Positions 23,673 to 34,680 are shown, numbered from the stretch's first letter. The stretch is DNA of 53,634 nucleotides from Jiangella anatolica (GCF_003236295.1 NZ_POTW01000039.1:1-53634), one strand, 5' to 3'. Notes: a model not told the origin generated them from the sequence alone. Program-made: numbers and translations.

Positions 23673-26285
23673 ATGATGGTACCGACCCATTTGCGTGTCG
23701 AGCACGTCCAACACCCTCTGGGGCTGACGATCGCGACTCCCAGGCTCTCGTGGCGCCTGCCGTCCGGAGCCAACCGGCAAACGGCTTATCGTCTGCGGGC
23801 AGGCGGCTGGGATTCCGGCCGCGTGGCATCCGATCAGTCCCTGCTCGTCCCTTACGCCGGGCGGCCATTGCGCTCCGGGGAGCGGCTCGACTGGACAGTG
23901 AAGGTGTGGACCGACGCAGGCGAGAGCGCGTGGGCCGACCCGGCCTGGTGGGAGATGGGCCTGCTCACCGCGGACGATTGGGCGGCGCGGTGGATCGAGC
24001 CGCCTCAGCCGCCGGCTGGCTCGACGCCGCCTCATCCTGCGTACGTCGTCAGCGGTGGCGCGCACGTTGATCGTTCCTGCGAGCGGGCACGGCTGTATGT
24101 GACGGCACACGGCATCTACGAGTTCTTCATCAACGGCGAACGCGTCGGCGACGCCGAGTTGACACCGGGCTTCACAAGCTACGAGTCGACCCTGCAGGTG
24201 CAGACTTTCGACGTTACGGACCTGATCGTCGTCGGGCAGAACACGCTCGACGCGGTCTTGTCCGGCGGCTGGGTCAAGTGGACGCGGCGATACCGGCATG
24301 TTCCCCTCGGGTTGTTGGCTCAACTCCATGTCCAACAGGCCGACGGCTCCCTGGCCAGGTTCGGGACCGGGCCAGACTGGATCGCCGCCGCCAGCGTCGT
24401 ACGGGCCGCCGACCTCTGGCATGGGCAGGTTGTCGACCTGCGGGCGGACCGGGGAAGAGCCGAACAAGTGACCACGCGAGACTTCGACCCGAAGCGGTTG
24501 CGCAGTTCGCCGGCGCCTCCGGTGCGCCGAGTACAGGAACTGCGCGCGGTATCTGTCACGCGCCTGTCGGCCACGCGCCAGGTCATCGACCTCGGGCAGA
24601 ACGTCAATGGCTGGATCCGGCTCACCAAGCTTGGTCCCGAAGGGACAACTCTGACGTTGACCTACGGAGAGGCGCTGGATCGTAGCGGCGACGTGACCGT
24701 CGATCACATCACAGGACTCGAGCCCGAGCACTCCGGGTCGTTCCAGACCGACAAGGTGACGACCACGGGTCAGCCAGGGGCCACGTTCGAACCGCGGCAT
24801 ACCACCCACGGATTCCGTTACGCACGTGTCGAAGGTCATCCGGAGGACGTTGACGTCGACGATGTGACGGGAATCGTGGTCCACACCGACCTGCGCCGCA
24901 CAGGGTGGTTCGAATGTAGCGACGACCGCGTGAACAAGCTGCATGAGGCGGCAGTCTGGAGCTTCCGCGGCAATGCCTGCGACATACCCACCGACTGCCC
25001 GACGCGTGAACGAGCGGGCTGGACCGGCGATTGGCAGATCTTCGTGTCGACGGCGGCTTTCCTGTACGACGTCGCCGGCTTCTCCGTGAAGTGGCTCAGG
25101 GATCTGGCCGCCGACCAGCGACCTGACGGTGTCGTGTCGCACTGCGTACCGAACCCGGAGCCGGACTCGTTCTATGCCGATTTCCCACCCGGATCGGCAG
25201 GGTGGGGCGATGCCGCCGTCATCGTCCCCTGGGAGGTCTACCGTGCCTACGGCGACCGTGACGTGCTCGAACACCAGTGGCCGTCGATGAGGTCCTGGGT
25301 GGACTACGCCGCCCGTACTGCACGTGAGCGCCGACACCTCGCCAGGAAGGCCGCGAGGCCGGCGTCGGCGCCGCATGAGCCGTTCCTCTGGGACACCGGC
25401 TTCCACTGGGGCGAATGGCTGGAGCCGGGCGCGGACATGAGTAGTGCCACCATCGCCGACCTGAGGGCGAGGGACCACGGCAGCATCGCGACCGCGTACC
25501 TCTACCACTCGGCGCGGTTACTCGCACAGGTTGCGGCAGTGCTGGATCGCGAGACCGAAGCGGGCCAGTACTCGGACCTCGCGGAGTCCGTCCGTCTCGC
25601 CTGGCAGACCGAGTTCATCCGCGGGGACGGCACCATCGAACCGGACACCCAAGCCAGCTATGTGCGCGCTCTGGCCCTCGGCCTGCTGCCCCCGGAGCTT
25701 CGGCAGGGTGCGACGGAACGCCTCGTCGACCTGATCAGGAAGGCCGACAACCACCTCGGCACCGGATTCCTGGCCACGCCATACCTGCTCCCGGTTCTGG
25801 CGGACAACGGCCACATCGACGTCGCCTACGAGTTGCTGTTTCAGGACACGGAGCCTTCGTGGCTCGCCATGATCGACCGCGGTGCCACCACCATCTGGGA
25901 ACAGTGGAACGGCATCGACGAAACCGGGGCGCCGAACGCCTCACTCAACCACTACAGCAAGGGCGCGGTGGTGTCATTCCTCCACCGCTACACCGCCGGG
26001 ATCAGGATGCTGGACTCGGCATCCGCATACAGGAGATTCCTGATCGAGCCGAGGCCCGGCGGCGGCATCACGTCGGCGCAGGCGATCCACGACAGCCCGT
26101 ACGGACGGATTCGGTCGTCGTGGCGGCTCGACGGGGAGCGATTCAGCCTCGACATCGCCGTGCCTCCCGGGACGACCGCGGAGGTCCGCCTTCCCGACGG
26201 CCGGGCGTTCGAGGCACGACCAGGGCATCACCGAACTCGCAGTCTGCTCCATGCCCCGGCCTGTGACCAGGTCTTGCGTGGATAG
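23673..26285 (+). CDS. Alpha-L-rhamnosidase, GH78
   Basis: 870-residue glycoside hydrolase. The order fits GH78: an N-terminal fibronectin-like part ('LRVEHVQHPLGLTIATPRLSWRL'), a beta-sandwich with 'ARLYVTAHGIYEFFINGERVGD' and 'LTPGFTSY', a concanavalin-like part, the (alpha/alpha)6 catalytic domain from about residue 400, and a C-terminal beta-domain. The catalytic block 'DIPTDCPTRERAGWTGD' is near residue 443 and 'TTIWEQWNG' carries the second acidic residue. No signal peptide is seen, so it acts inside the cell, on rhamnosides imported by the transporter encoded next. First gene of a long operon. Confidence 0.93.
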   Translation: MMVPTHLRVEHVQHPLGLTIATPRLSWRLPSGANRQTAYRLRAGGWDSGRVASDQSLLVPYAGRPLRSGERLDWTVKVWTDAGESAWADPAWWEMGLLTADDWAARWIEPPQPPAGSTPPHPAYVVSGGAHVDRSCERARLYVTAHGIYEFFINGERVGDAELTPGFTSYESTLQVQTFDVTDLIVVGQNTLDAVLSGGWVKWTRRYRHVPLGLLAQLHVQQADGSLARFGTGPDWIAAASVVRAADLWHGQVVDLRADRGRAEQVTTRDFDPKRLRSSPAPPVRRVQELRAVSVTRLSATRQVIDLGQNVNGWIRLTKLGPEGTTLTLTYGEALDRSGDVTVDHITGLEPEHSGSFQTDKVTTTGQPGATFEPRHTTHGFRYARVEGHPEDVDVDDVTGIVVHTDLRRTGWFECSDDRVNKLHEAAVWSFRGNACDIPTDCPTRERAGWTGDWQIFVSTAAFLYDVAGFSVKWLRDLAADQRPDGVVSHCVPNPEPDSFYADFPPGSAGWGDAAVIVPWEVYRAYGDRDVLEHQWPSMRSWVDYAARTARERRHLARKAARPASAPHEPFLWDTGFHWGEWLEPGADMSSATIADLRARDHGSIATAYLYHSARLLAQVAAVLDRETEAGQYSDLAESVRLAWQTEFIRGDGTIEPDTQASYVRALALGLLPPELRQGATERLVDLIRKADNHLGTGFLATPYLLPVLADNGHIDVAYELLFQDTEPSWLAMIDRGATTIWEQWNGIDETGAPNASLNHYSKGAVVSFLHRYTAGIRMLDSASAYRRFLIEPRPGGGITSAQAIHDSPYGRIRSSWRLDGERFSLDIAVPPGTTAEVRLPDGRAFEARPGHHRTRSLLHAPACDQVLRG

Positions 26286-26299
26286 AAGGGAACGATGAA

Positions 26300-27886
26300 A
26301 TGAACCGCATCTCGCGAGACACACACGCCTCCACGCGTCATGTCGCCCTGGTGTCGTCGATCTTGATGGCTCTGCTGGCGTTGAGCGCTTGCTCCACGGA
26401 CGCGACCGAGCCTGGCGCCGACCCCGGGAGCGCTGGCAGCTCGCCGAACATCCTGAGATACCAGGCGCGTCCGACGCCACCGGCCACCCTCGATCCTGCC
26501 AAGGATCCACATTGGAACGACATGCTGGCGCTGGCCTACGACGTCCTGATCTACCAGGCGCCGGACGGCAGTCTGCAACCGCAGCTGGCTACTTCCTGGG
26601 AATACGTGGGTGAGGGCAACACGACCTTCGAGCTGTCACTCCGACCCGACATCACGTTCGTCGACGGGACGCCTCTGGACGCCGAGGCCGTCAAGGCCAA
26701 CATCGAGTACCGGCGCGACCCGGCGGTCGGCAGCCAGTCCGCGGCGCAGCTCGCCGCAGTCTCGGAGGTCGAAGTTGTCGATGACCTCACGGTCCGCGTC
26801 CATCTCGCAACGCCGAATCCACTGCTGCCGTCGCTGTTCACCCAAGGCGGCGCGGGCGCCATGATCAGCCCGGCCGCGCTGGCCGATCCGGCTGGTGTTG
26901 CCACCGAGACCTTCGGCGTGGGGCGATATCAGCTGGACGCGAACCGGACGGTTCATGGAGACCACTACACGTTCGTGGCGAATCCCGACTACTGGAGCCC
27001 CGACGATGTCCACTGGGATGAGGTCGTCGTCTCATTCCTACCGGAGGAGAGCGCTGCGCTCGCCTCACTGCAGGCAGGGCAACTGGACGCGGGGATGGCG
27101 ACGTCGGCCACGGTCGACGCGGGCCGGGAGGCCGGTCTCTCGGTCGCGGGACCTGGCTTTCCCATCGTCGCCGGCCTCAACATCTGGGATCGCACCGGGG
27201 AAGTGGTGCCGGCGCTCGGTGACGTACGCGTCCGCCAGGCGCTCAACTACGCCATCGACCGTGAGGCGATCGCGTCGGCGTTGGCCGGTGACTCTGGTCG
27301 TCCGACCGACCAGCTGGCGGCTCCCGACCAGAGCGGATGGAACGGCGACGGGTTCTACCCATACGACCCGGACAAGGCGAGGGAGCTGCTGGCCGAAGCA
27401 GGGTACGCAGACGGCTTCACGCTGCCGGTCCGAACCTTCACCGGGGAACAGTTGACGCAAGCCATCGCCGACAATCTAGGCGACGTCGGTGTGGTGCTCG
27501 ACATCAACGCCGACGAGCAGATGGACCAGGCGGACGATGCCGGGAACAGGGAATACGGAGCCGGATTCCTCGGCTGGGGCGTGTCCCCGCCGGTCCAGAT
27601 GGCCACCTACTTCTGGCTGCCTGACGCGCTCAACAACCCGGCGGACAGTCTGGACGAGACCCTGGTCCAGCTGCAGCAGCAGGCATTGGTCGCTGACGAG
27701 GAGACCCTCGACGAGCTCAGCGGGCAGATCATCGCCCGCGTGGCCGAGTTGGCCTGGTTCCTCCCTGTCTATCTCCAGGGCGAGTCCGTGCTGTACGACG
27801 CCGACGTCGTGGAGGTCCCGTGGGCGAACTTCCAGAGCGTGCCGACAGTGACGGAACTCCGGCCGACGTCGTCGAACGGTGGGTAA
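26300..27886 (+). CDS. ABC transporter substrate-binding lipoprotein (SBP_bac_5, Opp/Dpp type)
   Basis: 528-residue extracytoplasmic binding protein. The N-terminal signal ends in a lipobox LSAC with lipidated Cys at residue 31. The mature part has the family layout, with 'ANIEYRRDPAVGS', 'AMISPAAL', 'VRQALNYAIDREAIASAL' and 'DPDKARELLAEAGY'. In the peptide/nickel family such proteins also bind oligosaccharides or glycosides; the rhamnosidase immediately upstream suggests a glycoside ligand. ATG at 26300 follows GAAGGGA. Confidence 0.93.
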   Translation: MNRISRDTHASTRHVALVSSILMALLALSACSTDATEPGADPGSAGSSPNILRYQARPTPPATLDPAKDPHWNDMLALAYDVLIYQAPDGSLQPQLATSWEYVGEGNTTFELSLRPDITFVDGTPLDAEAVKANIEYRRDPAVGSQSAAQLAAVSEVEVVDDLTVRVHLATPNPLLPSLFTQGGAGAMISPAALADPAGVATETFGVGRYQLDANRTVHGDHYTFVANPDYWSPDDVHWDEVVVSFLPEESAALASLQAGQLDAGMATSATVDAGREAGLSVAGPGFPIVAGLNIWDRTGEVVPALGDVRVRQALNYAIDREAIASALAGDSGRPTDQLAAPDQSGWNGDGFYPYDPDKARELLAEAGYADGFTLPVRTFTGEQLTQAIADNLGDVGVVLDINADEQMDQADDAGNREYGAGFLGWGVSPPVQMATYFWLPDALNNPADSLDETLVQLQQQALVADEETLDELSGQIIARVAELAWFLPVYLQGESVLYDADVVEVPWANFQSVPTVTELRPTSSNGG

Positions 27887-27989
27887 TGTCGGCGATCCAC
27901 AGCAGGGAGGCGGCAGCGTTCGGCGCCGCGGATAGCGGGCGGAGCCCAAGGCCGGTAGCGGCCGAGGTGAGACGAAGGAGGGCGCGACC

Positions 27990-28946
27990 ATGATGCGACT
28001 TGTGGCACGTCGACTGATCATCTCCGTGGCCCTGGTGTTGTTCATCTCCCTGTTGACCTTCGTCCTGCAGACGCTGGCGCCCGGCGATGTCGCCAGGACG
28101 ATCCTCGGCTGCGGGGGGCAGACGGCGAGCTGTCCCGAGCAGCAGTATCAGGCGTTGCGTCACGAGCTCGGCTTGGATCAGCCGCTGATGGTGCAGTACT
28201 GGCAGTGGCTCAGCCAGGCGCTCACCGGTGATCTCGGTGTGTCGCCCGTCAGCGGGCTCGACGTGAGTTCCGCCATTCTCAGCCGACTGCCCGTGACGGC
28301 GTCCCTGGTCCTTTTGGGAACGGCGGCGACCGCGCTGGTCGGCGTCTCGGTCGGTGTTCTCAGCGCCGTTCGCGGCGGACGGCTCGGACGCGTGGTCGAC
28401 GTCCTGTCCCTGTTGGGCTTCGCACTTCCCAACTTCTGGCTCGCCCTCGTCTTCATGGCCCTGTTCTCGGTGACGCTCGGGCTGCTGCCGGCTACGGGGT
28501 ACGTGCCCATCGATGTGTCACCGCGAGACTGGGCGCTCAGCCTGATCCTGCCCGTGGGGACACTGATGCTCGCGGGGATGGCGGGGTTCGCCAAACAGAC
28601 CCGTGACTCGATGTTGGAGTCGCTGTCCCAGGAGTACGTGCGGTTCCTGCGCGCCAACGGCGCCTCGGAGCTTTCCATCGTGTTCCGCCACGCGTTGCGC
28701 AACGCCGCGATACCCGTGGTGACGATGGTCGGCATGCTCTTTGTCGGCCTCTTCAGCGGGGCGCTCTTCATCGAGAGCGTGTTCGCCCTGCCCGGCATGG
28801 GCCGGCTCGCCGTCCAGGCGACCCTCGGTCATGACCTCCCCATCGTGCAAGGCGTCGTCGTCGTCTTCACGCTGATCGTCGTCGCCACGAATCTTGTGGT
28901 CGATCTTGTCTATGGCTGGCTCAACCCGAAGGTGCGTGTGACATGA
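27990..28946 (+). CDS. ABC transporter permease (DppB/OppB type)
   Basis: 318-residue membrane subunit with about six hydrophobic segments. The N-terminus 'LVARRLIISVALVLFISLLTF' and the EAA loop region ('SQEYVRFLRANGASELSIVFRHALRNAAIPV') identify the DppB family. The start has a GAAGGAGGG site upstream. The stop overlaps the next gene by 4 bases (ATGA). Partner of the fused permease-ATPase and the binding protein. Confidence 0.94.
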   Translation: MMRLVARRLIISVALVLFISLLTFVLQTLAPGDVARTILGCGGQTASCPEQQYQALRHELGLDQPLMVQYWQWLSQALTGDLGVSPVSGLDVSSAILSRLPVTASLVLLGTAATALVGVSVGVLSAVRGGRLGRVVDVLSLLGFALPNFWLALVFMALFSVTLGLLPATGYVPIDVSPRDWALSLILPVGTLMLAGMAGFAKQTRDSMLESLSQEYVRFLRANGASELSIVFRHALRNAAIPVVTMVGMLFVGLFSGALFIESVFALPGMGRLAVQATLGHDLPIVQGVVVVFTLIVVATNLVVDLVYGWLNPKVRVT

Positions 28947-30931
28947 CGACGACGATCCCGCACAGCGGAGGCGCCGTCGACCTGGACGGCGTCGCCTCCC
29001 CTCTGGGCGTCTCCGGGCCGAGTCGAACTGACCCGCGGGGGCGAACCCTTTGGCGGGCCGTGTTCCGGCAGCCACTCGCGGCGTTGTCGATCGGGTACCT
29101 GCTGCTCGTCGTTCTCGCGGCGATCACCGCGGACTATCTGGCGCCCTACGATCCGTCCGATGTCGACCTGAATCAGATCCTGTCCGGGCCGACCGCGGGC
29201 CACTGGCTCGGTACCGACTCGCTCGGCAGAGACGTGCTGAGTCGGCTGATGTTCGGCGGCCGGCTGAGCATGGCCCACGCCGCAATCGCCGTTGCGACCT
29301 TCCTCCTGATCGGCGTCAGCTGGGGACTCATCGCGGGGTTCTTCGGCGGGTGGGCGAATCGCGTGTTCACCTGGCTGATCGATGTCATCATCGCCATCCC
29401 CGCTCTCGTCGTCCTGCTGGTGGTGCTCAGCGTGTTCGACGGCGACATGACGATCGCGATGGTCGCGTTGGGCATCCTCGCGGCTCCGGGGTTCGCGCGG
29501 GTCGTACGAGGCGTCACCCTAGGAGTCAGGGAAGAGCTGTACGTCTCGGCGGCGCGCGTGTTCGGGATCCCGAACCGGCACATCGTCGTGAAGCACATCC
29601 TGCCTCGCGTGGCTGGGCCCATCCTCGTGCATGCCTCGTTGTTCGCAGGCGGCGCCCTTCTCATCGACGCCGGCCTTGCATACCTCGGCTTCGGGCCACA
29701 GCCGCCCACGCCGACGTGGGGCGGGATGATCATCGAGGCCTCGGCTGTCGTGAGCCGGCAGCCGTGGCTCCTGGTGCCTCCTGGAGTAACGCTCGGCCTG
29801 GCGACACTGGCTCTGGCTCTGCTCGGCGACGCGATCAGAGACGCCGGCGCCGAGCGGACCGGTCGTGCTCCGGCTAGAGGAAGCCGTCCCGGTCCGAGCG
29901 GTTCGATGCGATCCTCGACGGCGAGCCGCCCGGCCCGGGCGCAGGCTACGGACGCTCTCCTGTCCGTTCGCGACGTGTCGATCTCGCTCTCGCTGGATGG
30001 ACGGCAGGTCCAAGTCGTGGCGGGCGTCGACCTCGACATCCGGGCAGGCGAGACGGTTGGCCTCGTCGGTGAGTCCGGATGTGGCAAGTCCGTTCTGGGC
30101 AGCGCGATCCTCGGTTTGCTGCCCGCGGCCGGCAAGGTCACCAGTGGCAGCATCGTCTACGACGGCATCGACCTGGCGTCGTCCGGCCCGCGAACCATGC
30201 AAGGCCTGCGTGGATCCGGGATCGCGCTGATCGCACAGGACCCCATCGCCGGCCTGGACCCGGTCTATACCGCGGGTCAGCAAGTAGATGAACTGGTGCG
30301 GCGCCATCAGGGGGGGTCCCGGAAGGCGGTGCGCGCACGGAGCCTCGACCTGCTCAATGACGTCCGGCTGCCGGACCCGATCGGTGTCGCCGGACGTTAC
30401 CCCCATGAGCTCTCGGGCGGGATGGCACAGCGGGTTGCCATCGCCATGGCGCTCGCCGGCGAACCGAGCCTGCTCATCGCCGACGAGCCTACGACGGCAC
30501 TGGACGTGACGGTCCAGTCCGAGATTCTCCAACTACTCCGGAGACTGCAGCGCGACCGCGGCATGGCGATCATGCTGATCACGCATGACTGGGGTGTTGT
30601 CGCCGAGATGTGTCAGCGAGCGCATGTGATGTACGCGGGTCACATCGTGGAGTCGTGCTCGGCCAGCGAGATGTTCGACCATCCCTCGCACCCCTACACC
30701 CTCGGGCTGCTGGGTTCCATGCCGCGTCGGTCACTTCCGGGCCGGCCGCTTCCGGCGATACCTGGAGTCGTGCCCACGCCGGGGAGCTGGCCCGGCGGAT
30801 GTCACTTCGCGCCGCGGTGCGATTTCGCGATGCCCGAGTGCACGGAGGCACCGATCCCGATGCTCGACGCCGGAGCAGGCCACGGTGTGCGATGCATTCG
30901 GTACGAGGACATCCGCGGGAGCTCGCGATGA
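28943..30931 (+). CDS. Fused ABC permease (DppC) - ATPase (DppD)
   Basis: 662-residue protein joining two transporter subunits in one frame. Residues ~1-300 form a DppC-type permease ('[21 protein letters not shown]', EAA loop '[23 protein letters not shown]'). A ~30-residue linker rich in Arg/Ser follows. Residues ~335-660 form a DppD-type ATPase with Walker A GESGCGKS near 376, signature '[15 protein letters not shown]' and Walker B '[12 protein letters not shown]'. The end carries the oligopeptide-transporter C-terminal Cys motif ('[14 protein letters not shown]'). Such permease/ATPase fusions are known in this family. It overlaps both neighbours by 4 bases. Confidence 0.93.
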   Translation: MTTTIPHSGGAVDLDGVASPLGVSGPSRTDPRGRTLWRAVFRQPLAALSIGYLLLVVLAAITADYLAPYDPSDVDLNQILSGPTAGHWLGTDSLGRDVLSRLMFGGRLSMAHAAIAVATFLLIGVSWGLIAGFFGGWANRVFTWLIDVIIAIPALVVLLVVLSVFDGDMTIAMVALGILAAPGFARVVRGVTLGVREELYVSAARVFGIPNRHIVVKHILPRVAGPILVHASLFAGGALLIDAGLAYLGFGPQPPTPTWGGMIIEASAVVSRQPWLLVPPGVTLGLATLALALLGDAIRDAGAERTGRAPARGSRPGPSGSMRSSTASRPARAQATDALLSVRDVSISLSLDGRQVQVVAGVDLDIRAGETVGLVGESGCGKSVLGSAILGLLPAAGKVTSGSIVYDGIDLASSGPRTMQGLRGSGIALIAQDPIAGLDPVYTAGQQVDELVRRHQGGSRKAVRARSLDLLNDVRLPDPIGVAGRYPHELSGGMAQRVAIAMALAGEPSLLIADEPTTALDVTVQSEILQLLRRLQRDRGMAIMLITHDWGVVAEMCQRAHVMYAGHIVESCSASEMFDHPSHPYTLGLLGSMPRRSLPGRPLPAIPGVVPTPGSWPGGCHFAPRCDFAMPECTEAPIPMLDAGAGHGVRCIRYEDIRGSSR

Positions 30932-31725
30932 CCGAGCGGATTCTCGAAGTACGCGACCTCAGGGTCCAGTTCGAAGGACGCCGACGCGGGGACCGGCCAG
31001 TGCTCGCCGTCGACGACGTGAGCCTGCACGTCGATGACGGCGAAACACTCGGGCTGGTGGGCGAATCGGGCTCGGGCAAGTCCACCATCGGGAACGCGGT
31101 CCTCGGACTCGTCCGTCCTACTCGCGGCCAGGTGCTGTTCCGTGGCGCCGACATCACCTCCGTGACCTCCGGACAGCGTCGCGCGCTCGGTCAGCAGCTC
31201 CAGGTCATATTCCAGGACCCGTACAGTTCGCTCAATCCCTCGCGCACCATCGGAAGCACACTGGCCGAGCCACTCCGCATCGTCCGGCGAGCGTCTCGCC
31301 GCGACGCAGCCGCACAGGTGGAGCATGTCCTCGCACAAGTAGGCATGGCAACCGATACCTTCCACCGCTTTCCCCGCGAGTTCTCCGGTGGTCAACGACA
31401 GCGGATCGCGATCGCGCGCGCTCTCGTCCTGGGACCGAAGCTGATCATCTGCGACGAGCCGACCAGTGCGCTGGATCTCTCGGTGCAGGCGCAGATCCTC
31501 AATCTCCTCCTCGACCTGCAGCGCCGACTTGGGCTCAGCTATCTGTTCGTTTCACACGACATCGACGTCATCCGGCACATGTCTCACCGGGTCGCGGTCC
31601 TGAGCAAGGGATCGATCGTCGAACAGGGACCGACGGATGAGGTAACCGGCTCTCCAAGCCACGCATACACCCGCGCCCTGCTTGCCGCGGTACCGGTCCC
31701 AGACCCTCGGGTGAGGTCGGTGTGA
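30928..31725 (+). CDS. ABC transporter ATP-binding protein (DppF/OppF type), short C-terminus
   Basis: 265-residue ATPase. Walker A GESGSGKS near residues 47-54, Q-loop 'VIFQDPYSSLNPS', signature 'FSGGQRQRIAIARAL' and Walker B 'LIICDEPTSALD' are intact. It ends at the point where most DppF proteins continue with a Cys-rich domain of about 50 residues; here that domain is absent but the fused partner still has it. The ATG at 30928 overlaps the previous stop, so a longer upstream reading is unnecessary. Confidence 0.93.
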   Translation: MTERILEVRDLRVQFEGRRRGDRPVLAVDDVSLHVDDGETLGLVGESGSGKSTIGNAVLGLVRPTRGQVLFRGADITSVTSGQRRALGQQLQVIFQDPYSSLNPSRTIGSTLAEPLRIVRRASRRDAAAQVEHVLAQVGMATDTFHRFPREFSGGQRQRIAIARALVLGPKLIICDEPTSALDLSVQAQILNLLLDLQRRLGLSYLFVSHDIDVIRHMSHRVAVLSKGSIVEQGPTDEVTGSPSHAYTRALLAAVPVPDPRVRSV

Positions 31726-31795
31726 ACGCCGGAGCGGCGGCCCGTGTGCTGGCCCGACATGCCCGAAAGGTGGTTCTGACAGTGAGAGGAGTCCG

Positions 31796-32764
31796 GTGAG
31801 AGCGCTACGAAATCACGGGCAGGGGCGAGTGTCCTTGGTCGAAGTCCGGGACCCTGTGCCGGGCCCAGGCGATGCCCTCGTCCGGATCGAGGCATCAGCC
31901 GTCTGCGGGTCGGAGCGGGGCGCGCTGATCGAGGGCGTGGACGGCAACACCGGCCACGAAGCCGCCGGAATCGTGGTCGAGCCAGGAGCCTCGCGGTTCC
32001 GGGCCGGGGACCGGGTCGGGCTGTCAGCCGTTGTGGGCTGTGGGGAATGCGATCGCTGCACGGCAGGTCAGGAGCTGCATTGCCGTCGCGGCCCGCGCTC
32101 TGCAGCGAAGAGTGGCGGCTGGCATGCGGAGCTCGCAGTGGTCTCAGCCTCGGCGCTGCGGGAGCTGCCTTTCGGCATGGACACCGGAGTCGGTGCGCTG
32201 TTCACGGGTGATGCGCTCGGTGTGCCGAGCCGAGGTTTCGGTCGTGTCCGATCCGAACCGGCTGAGCGCGTCTTGGTCATCGGTCTAGGCCCGGTCGGTC
32301 TCGGCCATGTGCTCGTGCGTGCCTTCGAGGGCGCCGAGGTCGTCGCTATCGAGCCGGCCGAGTTCCGGCGCGACCTGGCCTTGAAGCTCGGGGCGAGGGC
32401 AGTGGGCGCGCCTGGGGACGACATCGGTCACAGGCCCCGCCTCGTCATCGAATGCAGCGGGCGCCCCGAGTCCATCGCATACGCGCTCGACGTCGTCGAC
32501 AACGGGGGTGTGGTCCTGCAATCGGGGGAGTGCCACAGCGATGTTCCGATCAACCCGTCGAAGACTTTCATCCGCCGGGAGATCACCTATACCGGTGCGT
32601 GGTACTACGCCACCGAGGACTACCCGGCGATGTGCGCGCTCCACGAGCGTGGTCTGCCCCTGGCACACATGTGCACCCATGACGTAGATGCGGCACACGC
32701 CCAGGATGCGATCACCGACTTTCTCGGCCAACAGGCGGGCAAGGTGCTCCTCCGATGGACGTGA
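31796..32764 (+). CDS. Zinc-dependent alcohol dehydrogenase (MDR family)
   Basis: 322-residue medium-chain dehydrogenase, somewhat shorter than the usual ~345. Catalytic zinc ligands are suggested by 'ASAVCGSE' (Cys) and 'TGHEAAG' (His-Glu). The structural zinc site is the four-Cys run 'GCGECDRCTAGQELHC'. The NAD-binding motif is 'VLVIGLGPVGLGHVLV'. Similar to sorbitol/threonine dehydrogenases. It follows the transporter genes and precedes a Gfo/Idh gene, so it probably oxidises a sugar or polyol. GTG start at 31796 after GAGAGGAG. Confidence 0.9.
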   Translation: MRALRNHGQGRVSLVEVRDPVPGPGDALVRIEASAVCGSERGALIEGVDGNTGHEAAGIVVEPGASRFRAGDRVGLSAVVGCGECDRCTAGQELHCRRGPRSAAKSGGWHAELAVVSASALRELPFGMDTGVGALFTGDALGVPSRGFGRVRSEPAERVLVIGLGPVGLGHVLVRAFEGAEVVAIEPAEFRRDLALKLGARAVGAPGDDIGHRPRLVIECSGRPESIAYALDVVDNGGVVLQSGECHSDVPINPSKTFIRREITYTGAWYYATEDYPAMCALHERGLPLAHMCTHDVDAAHAQDAITDFLGQQAGKVLLRWT

Positions 32765-32810
32765 CGACCACCGGGCCCGCGAGCGTCACGATGCCGGAAG
32801 GACGGTGACG

Positions 32811-33761
32811 ATGCGTATCGGAGTGATCGGTGTCGGCGGGCATTCCACCACCAACCTCCTGCCTCACGCCCGGGCCGCTGGCTTGGACCTGGTGGCCACG
32901 TGCGCACGCCATATCGAGCGCGCTCGCGCGGTCGCCGATCGCTGGGGCGCGGCCCACGCGTACGACGACGCTGAGCAGATGCTCGCGGAGGCGGACGTCG
33001 ATGGTGTCGTCGTCTGCGTCCAGCCCTGGGACTACGCGCCCCTCATCAGACTGTGCCTGACTGCGGGGAAGCCGGTCTTCTGCGACAAACCGGGTGCCGG
33101 TTCGTCGGCCGAAGCTCGCGAGCTGGCCGGATTGAGCTCCACGACCGGGGTCCCCGTCGTGGTTGGGTACATGAAGCGCTTTGCGCCGGCCTACCAGCGC
33201 GCACGTGAGATCGTCCAGTCTCCAGAGTTCGGCGTGCCGTCGCTTGCCTCCTTCACTTTCGCCGTCGGGCGGGGGTTCGGTGATGATCTGCGCACTTATC
33301 TGATCGACAATCCCGTCCATCCGCTGGACCTGGCGCGTTACATCGTGGGGGAGCTTGACGAACTGGAGGCCCGGGTCGTGGATACGGCCGGCGGTGGGTT
33401 CGCGGTGGCGGCGGTCGCCAGGGCATCGTCGGGCGCGGTGTGCACGTTCAATCTGTGCACGACGGCCAGCTGGAGTCAGCAGAACGAGCGAGTCGAGGTG
33501 TACGGGGCCGGCCACGCAGTCGTGGTCGAGAACATCGACACCTGCATCCACCGCCCGCCGGAGCGGCCGGAGCACAGATGGCGCCCCAATTACACCGTCG
33601 GAATGCCGATGAACAGCTCGCCGACCATCTCTGGATTCCTGCCTGAGCTGGAGCACTTCCGACAGGTGGCAGTCGAAGGGGCGTCGAACCGCTCGGACAT
33701 GCAGAGTGCGGCGGCGACACTCGCCCTGGCAGAACGACTCTGTCGCTTCGCCGGCGTCTGA
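32811..33761 (+). CDS. Gfo/Idh/MocA family oxidoreductase (island paralogue 2)
   Basis: 316-residue oxidoreductase starting directly with the Rossmann motif 'MRIGVIGVGGHSTTNLLP'. It has the EKP-like segment as 'VFCDKPGAGSSA' (Asp in place of Glu), 'VGYMKRFAPAYQRARE' and the catalytic 'DNPVHPLDLARYIVGEL'. ATG at 32811 follows GGAAGGA. Last gene of the plus-strand catabolic operon. A 39-base stretch of this gene (33441-33479) recurs at 34562-34600 in a broken copy. Confidence 0.9.
   Translation: MRIGVIGVGGHSTTNLLPHARAAGLDLVATCARHIERARAVADRWGAAHAYDDAEQMLAEADVDGVVVCVQPWDYAPLIRLCLTAGKPVFCDKPGAGSSAEARELAGLSSTTGVPVVVGYMKRFAPAYQRAREIVQSPEFGVPSLASFTFAVGRGFGDDLRTYLIDNPVHPLDLARYIVGELDELEARVVDTAGGGFAVAAVARASSGAVCTFNLCTTASWSQQNERVEVYGAGHAVVVENIDTCIHRPPERPEHRWRPNYTVGMPMNSSPTISGFLPELEHFRQVAVEGASNRSDMQSAAATLALAERLCRFAGV
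33441..33479 (+). repeat. 39-bp repeat, intact copy inside Gfo/Idh gene
   Basis: Matches 34562-34600 in direct orientation with three mismatches. It encodes CTFNLCTTASWSQ. Confidence 0.8.
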
Positions 33762-33860
33762 GTCACCCGCGGCCGTCGAGCCTCACCCGGGCTGGGCTCG
33801 TCGCTCGCGGTCGCGGTACGTCTCACCCTCGTCAAGCGCGAGCACGCTCCCGCAAGACTC

Positions 33861-34475
<615 letters not shown>

Positions 34476-34558
34476 GGTCACCGAGCTCCAGGCGCACATC
34501 ACCGAGCTTCCGGCTTCGGTCACGCTATCGGCGTGACCGCGCGGACCCACTCTGGGCG

Positions 34559-34680
34559 GTTTGCACCTTCAATCTGTGCACGACCGCCAGCTGGACTCAG
34601 GCAATGATTACGCCGAAATCTTCGGACAAGGTTCCGTTGTCTCGTTGACATGTCGAAACATGGAGAATGTCAGTGGCATG
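34559..34680 (+). pseudogene. C-terminal fragment of a Gfo/Idh/MocA oxidoreductase
   Basis: Encodes 'VCTFNLCTTASWTQ' and, after a one-base shift, 'GNDYAEIFGQGSVVSL', which aligns with 'QNERVEVYGAGHAVVV' of the intact gene at 32811-33761. The 5' part of the gene is absent and the IS3 remnant takes its place. No clear coding continues to 34809; this 130-base stretch holds nothing recognisable. Confidence 0.65.
34562..34600 (+). repeat. 39-bp repeat, copy in broken Gfo/Idh fragment
   Basis: 36 of 39 bases match 33441-33479. Similarity beyond it is only at protein level. Confidence 0.8.

Noticed and set aside
23664-25508. A 614-residue open frame on the minus strand
   Set aside because: Antisense to the rhamnosidase gene; no recognisable domain.
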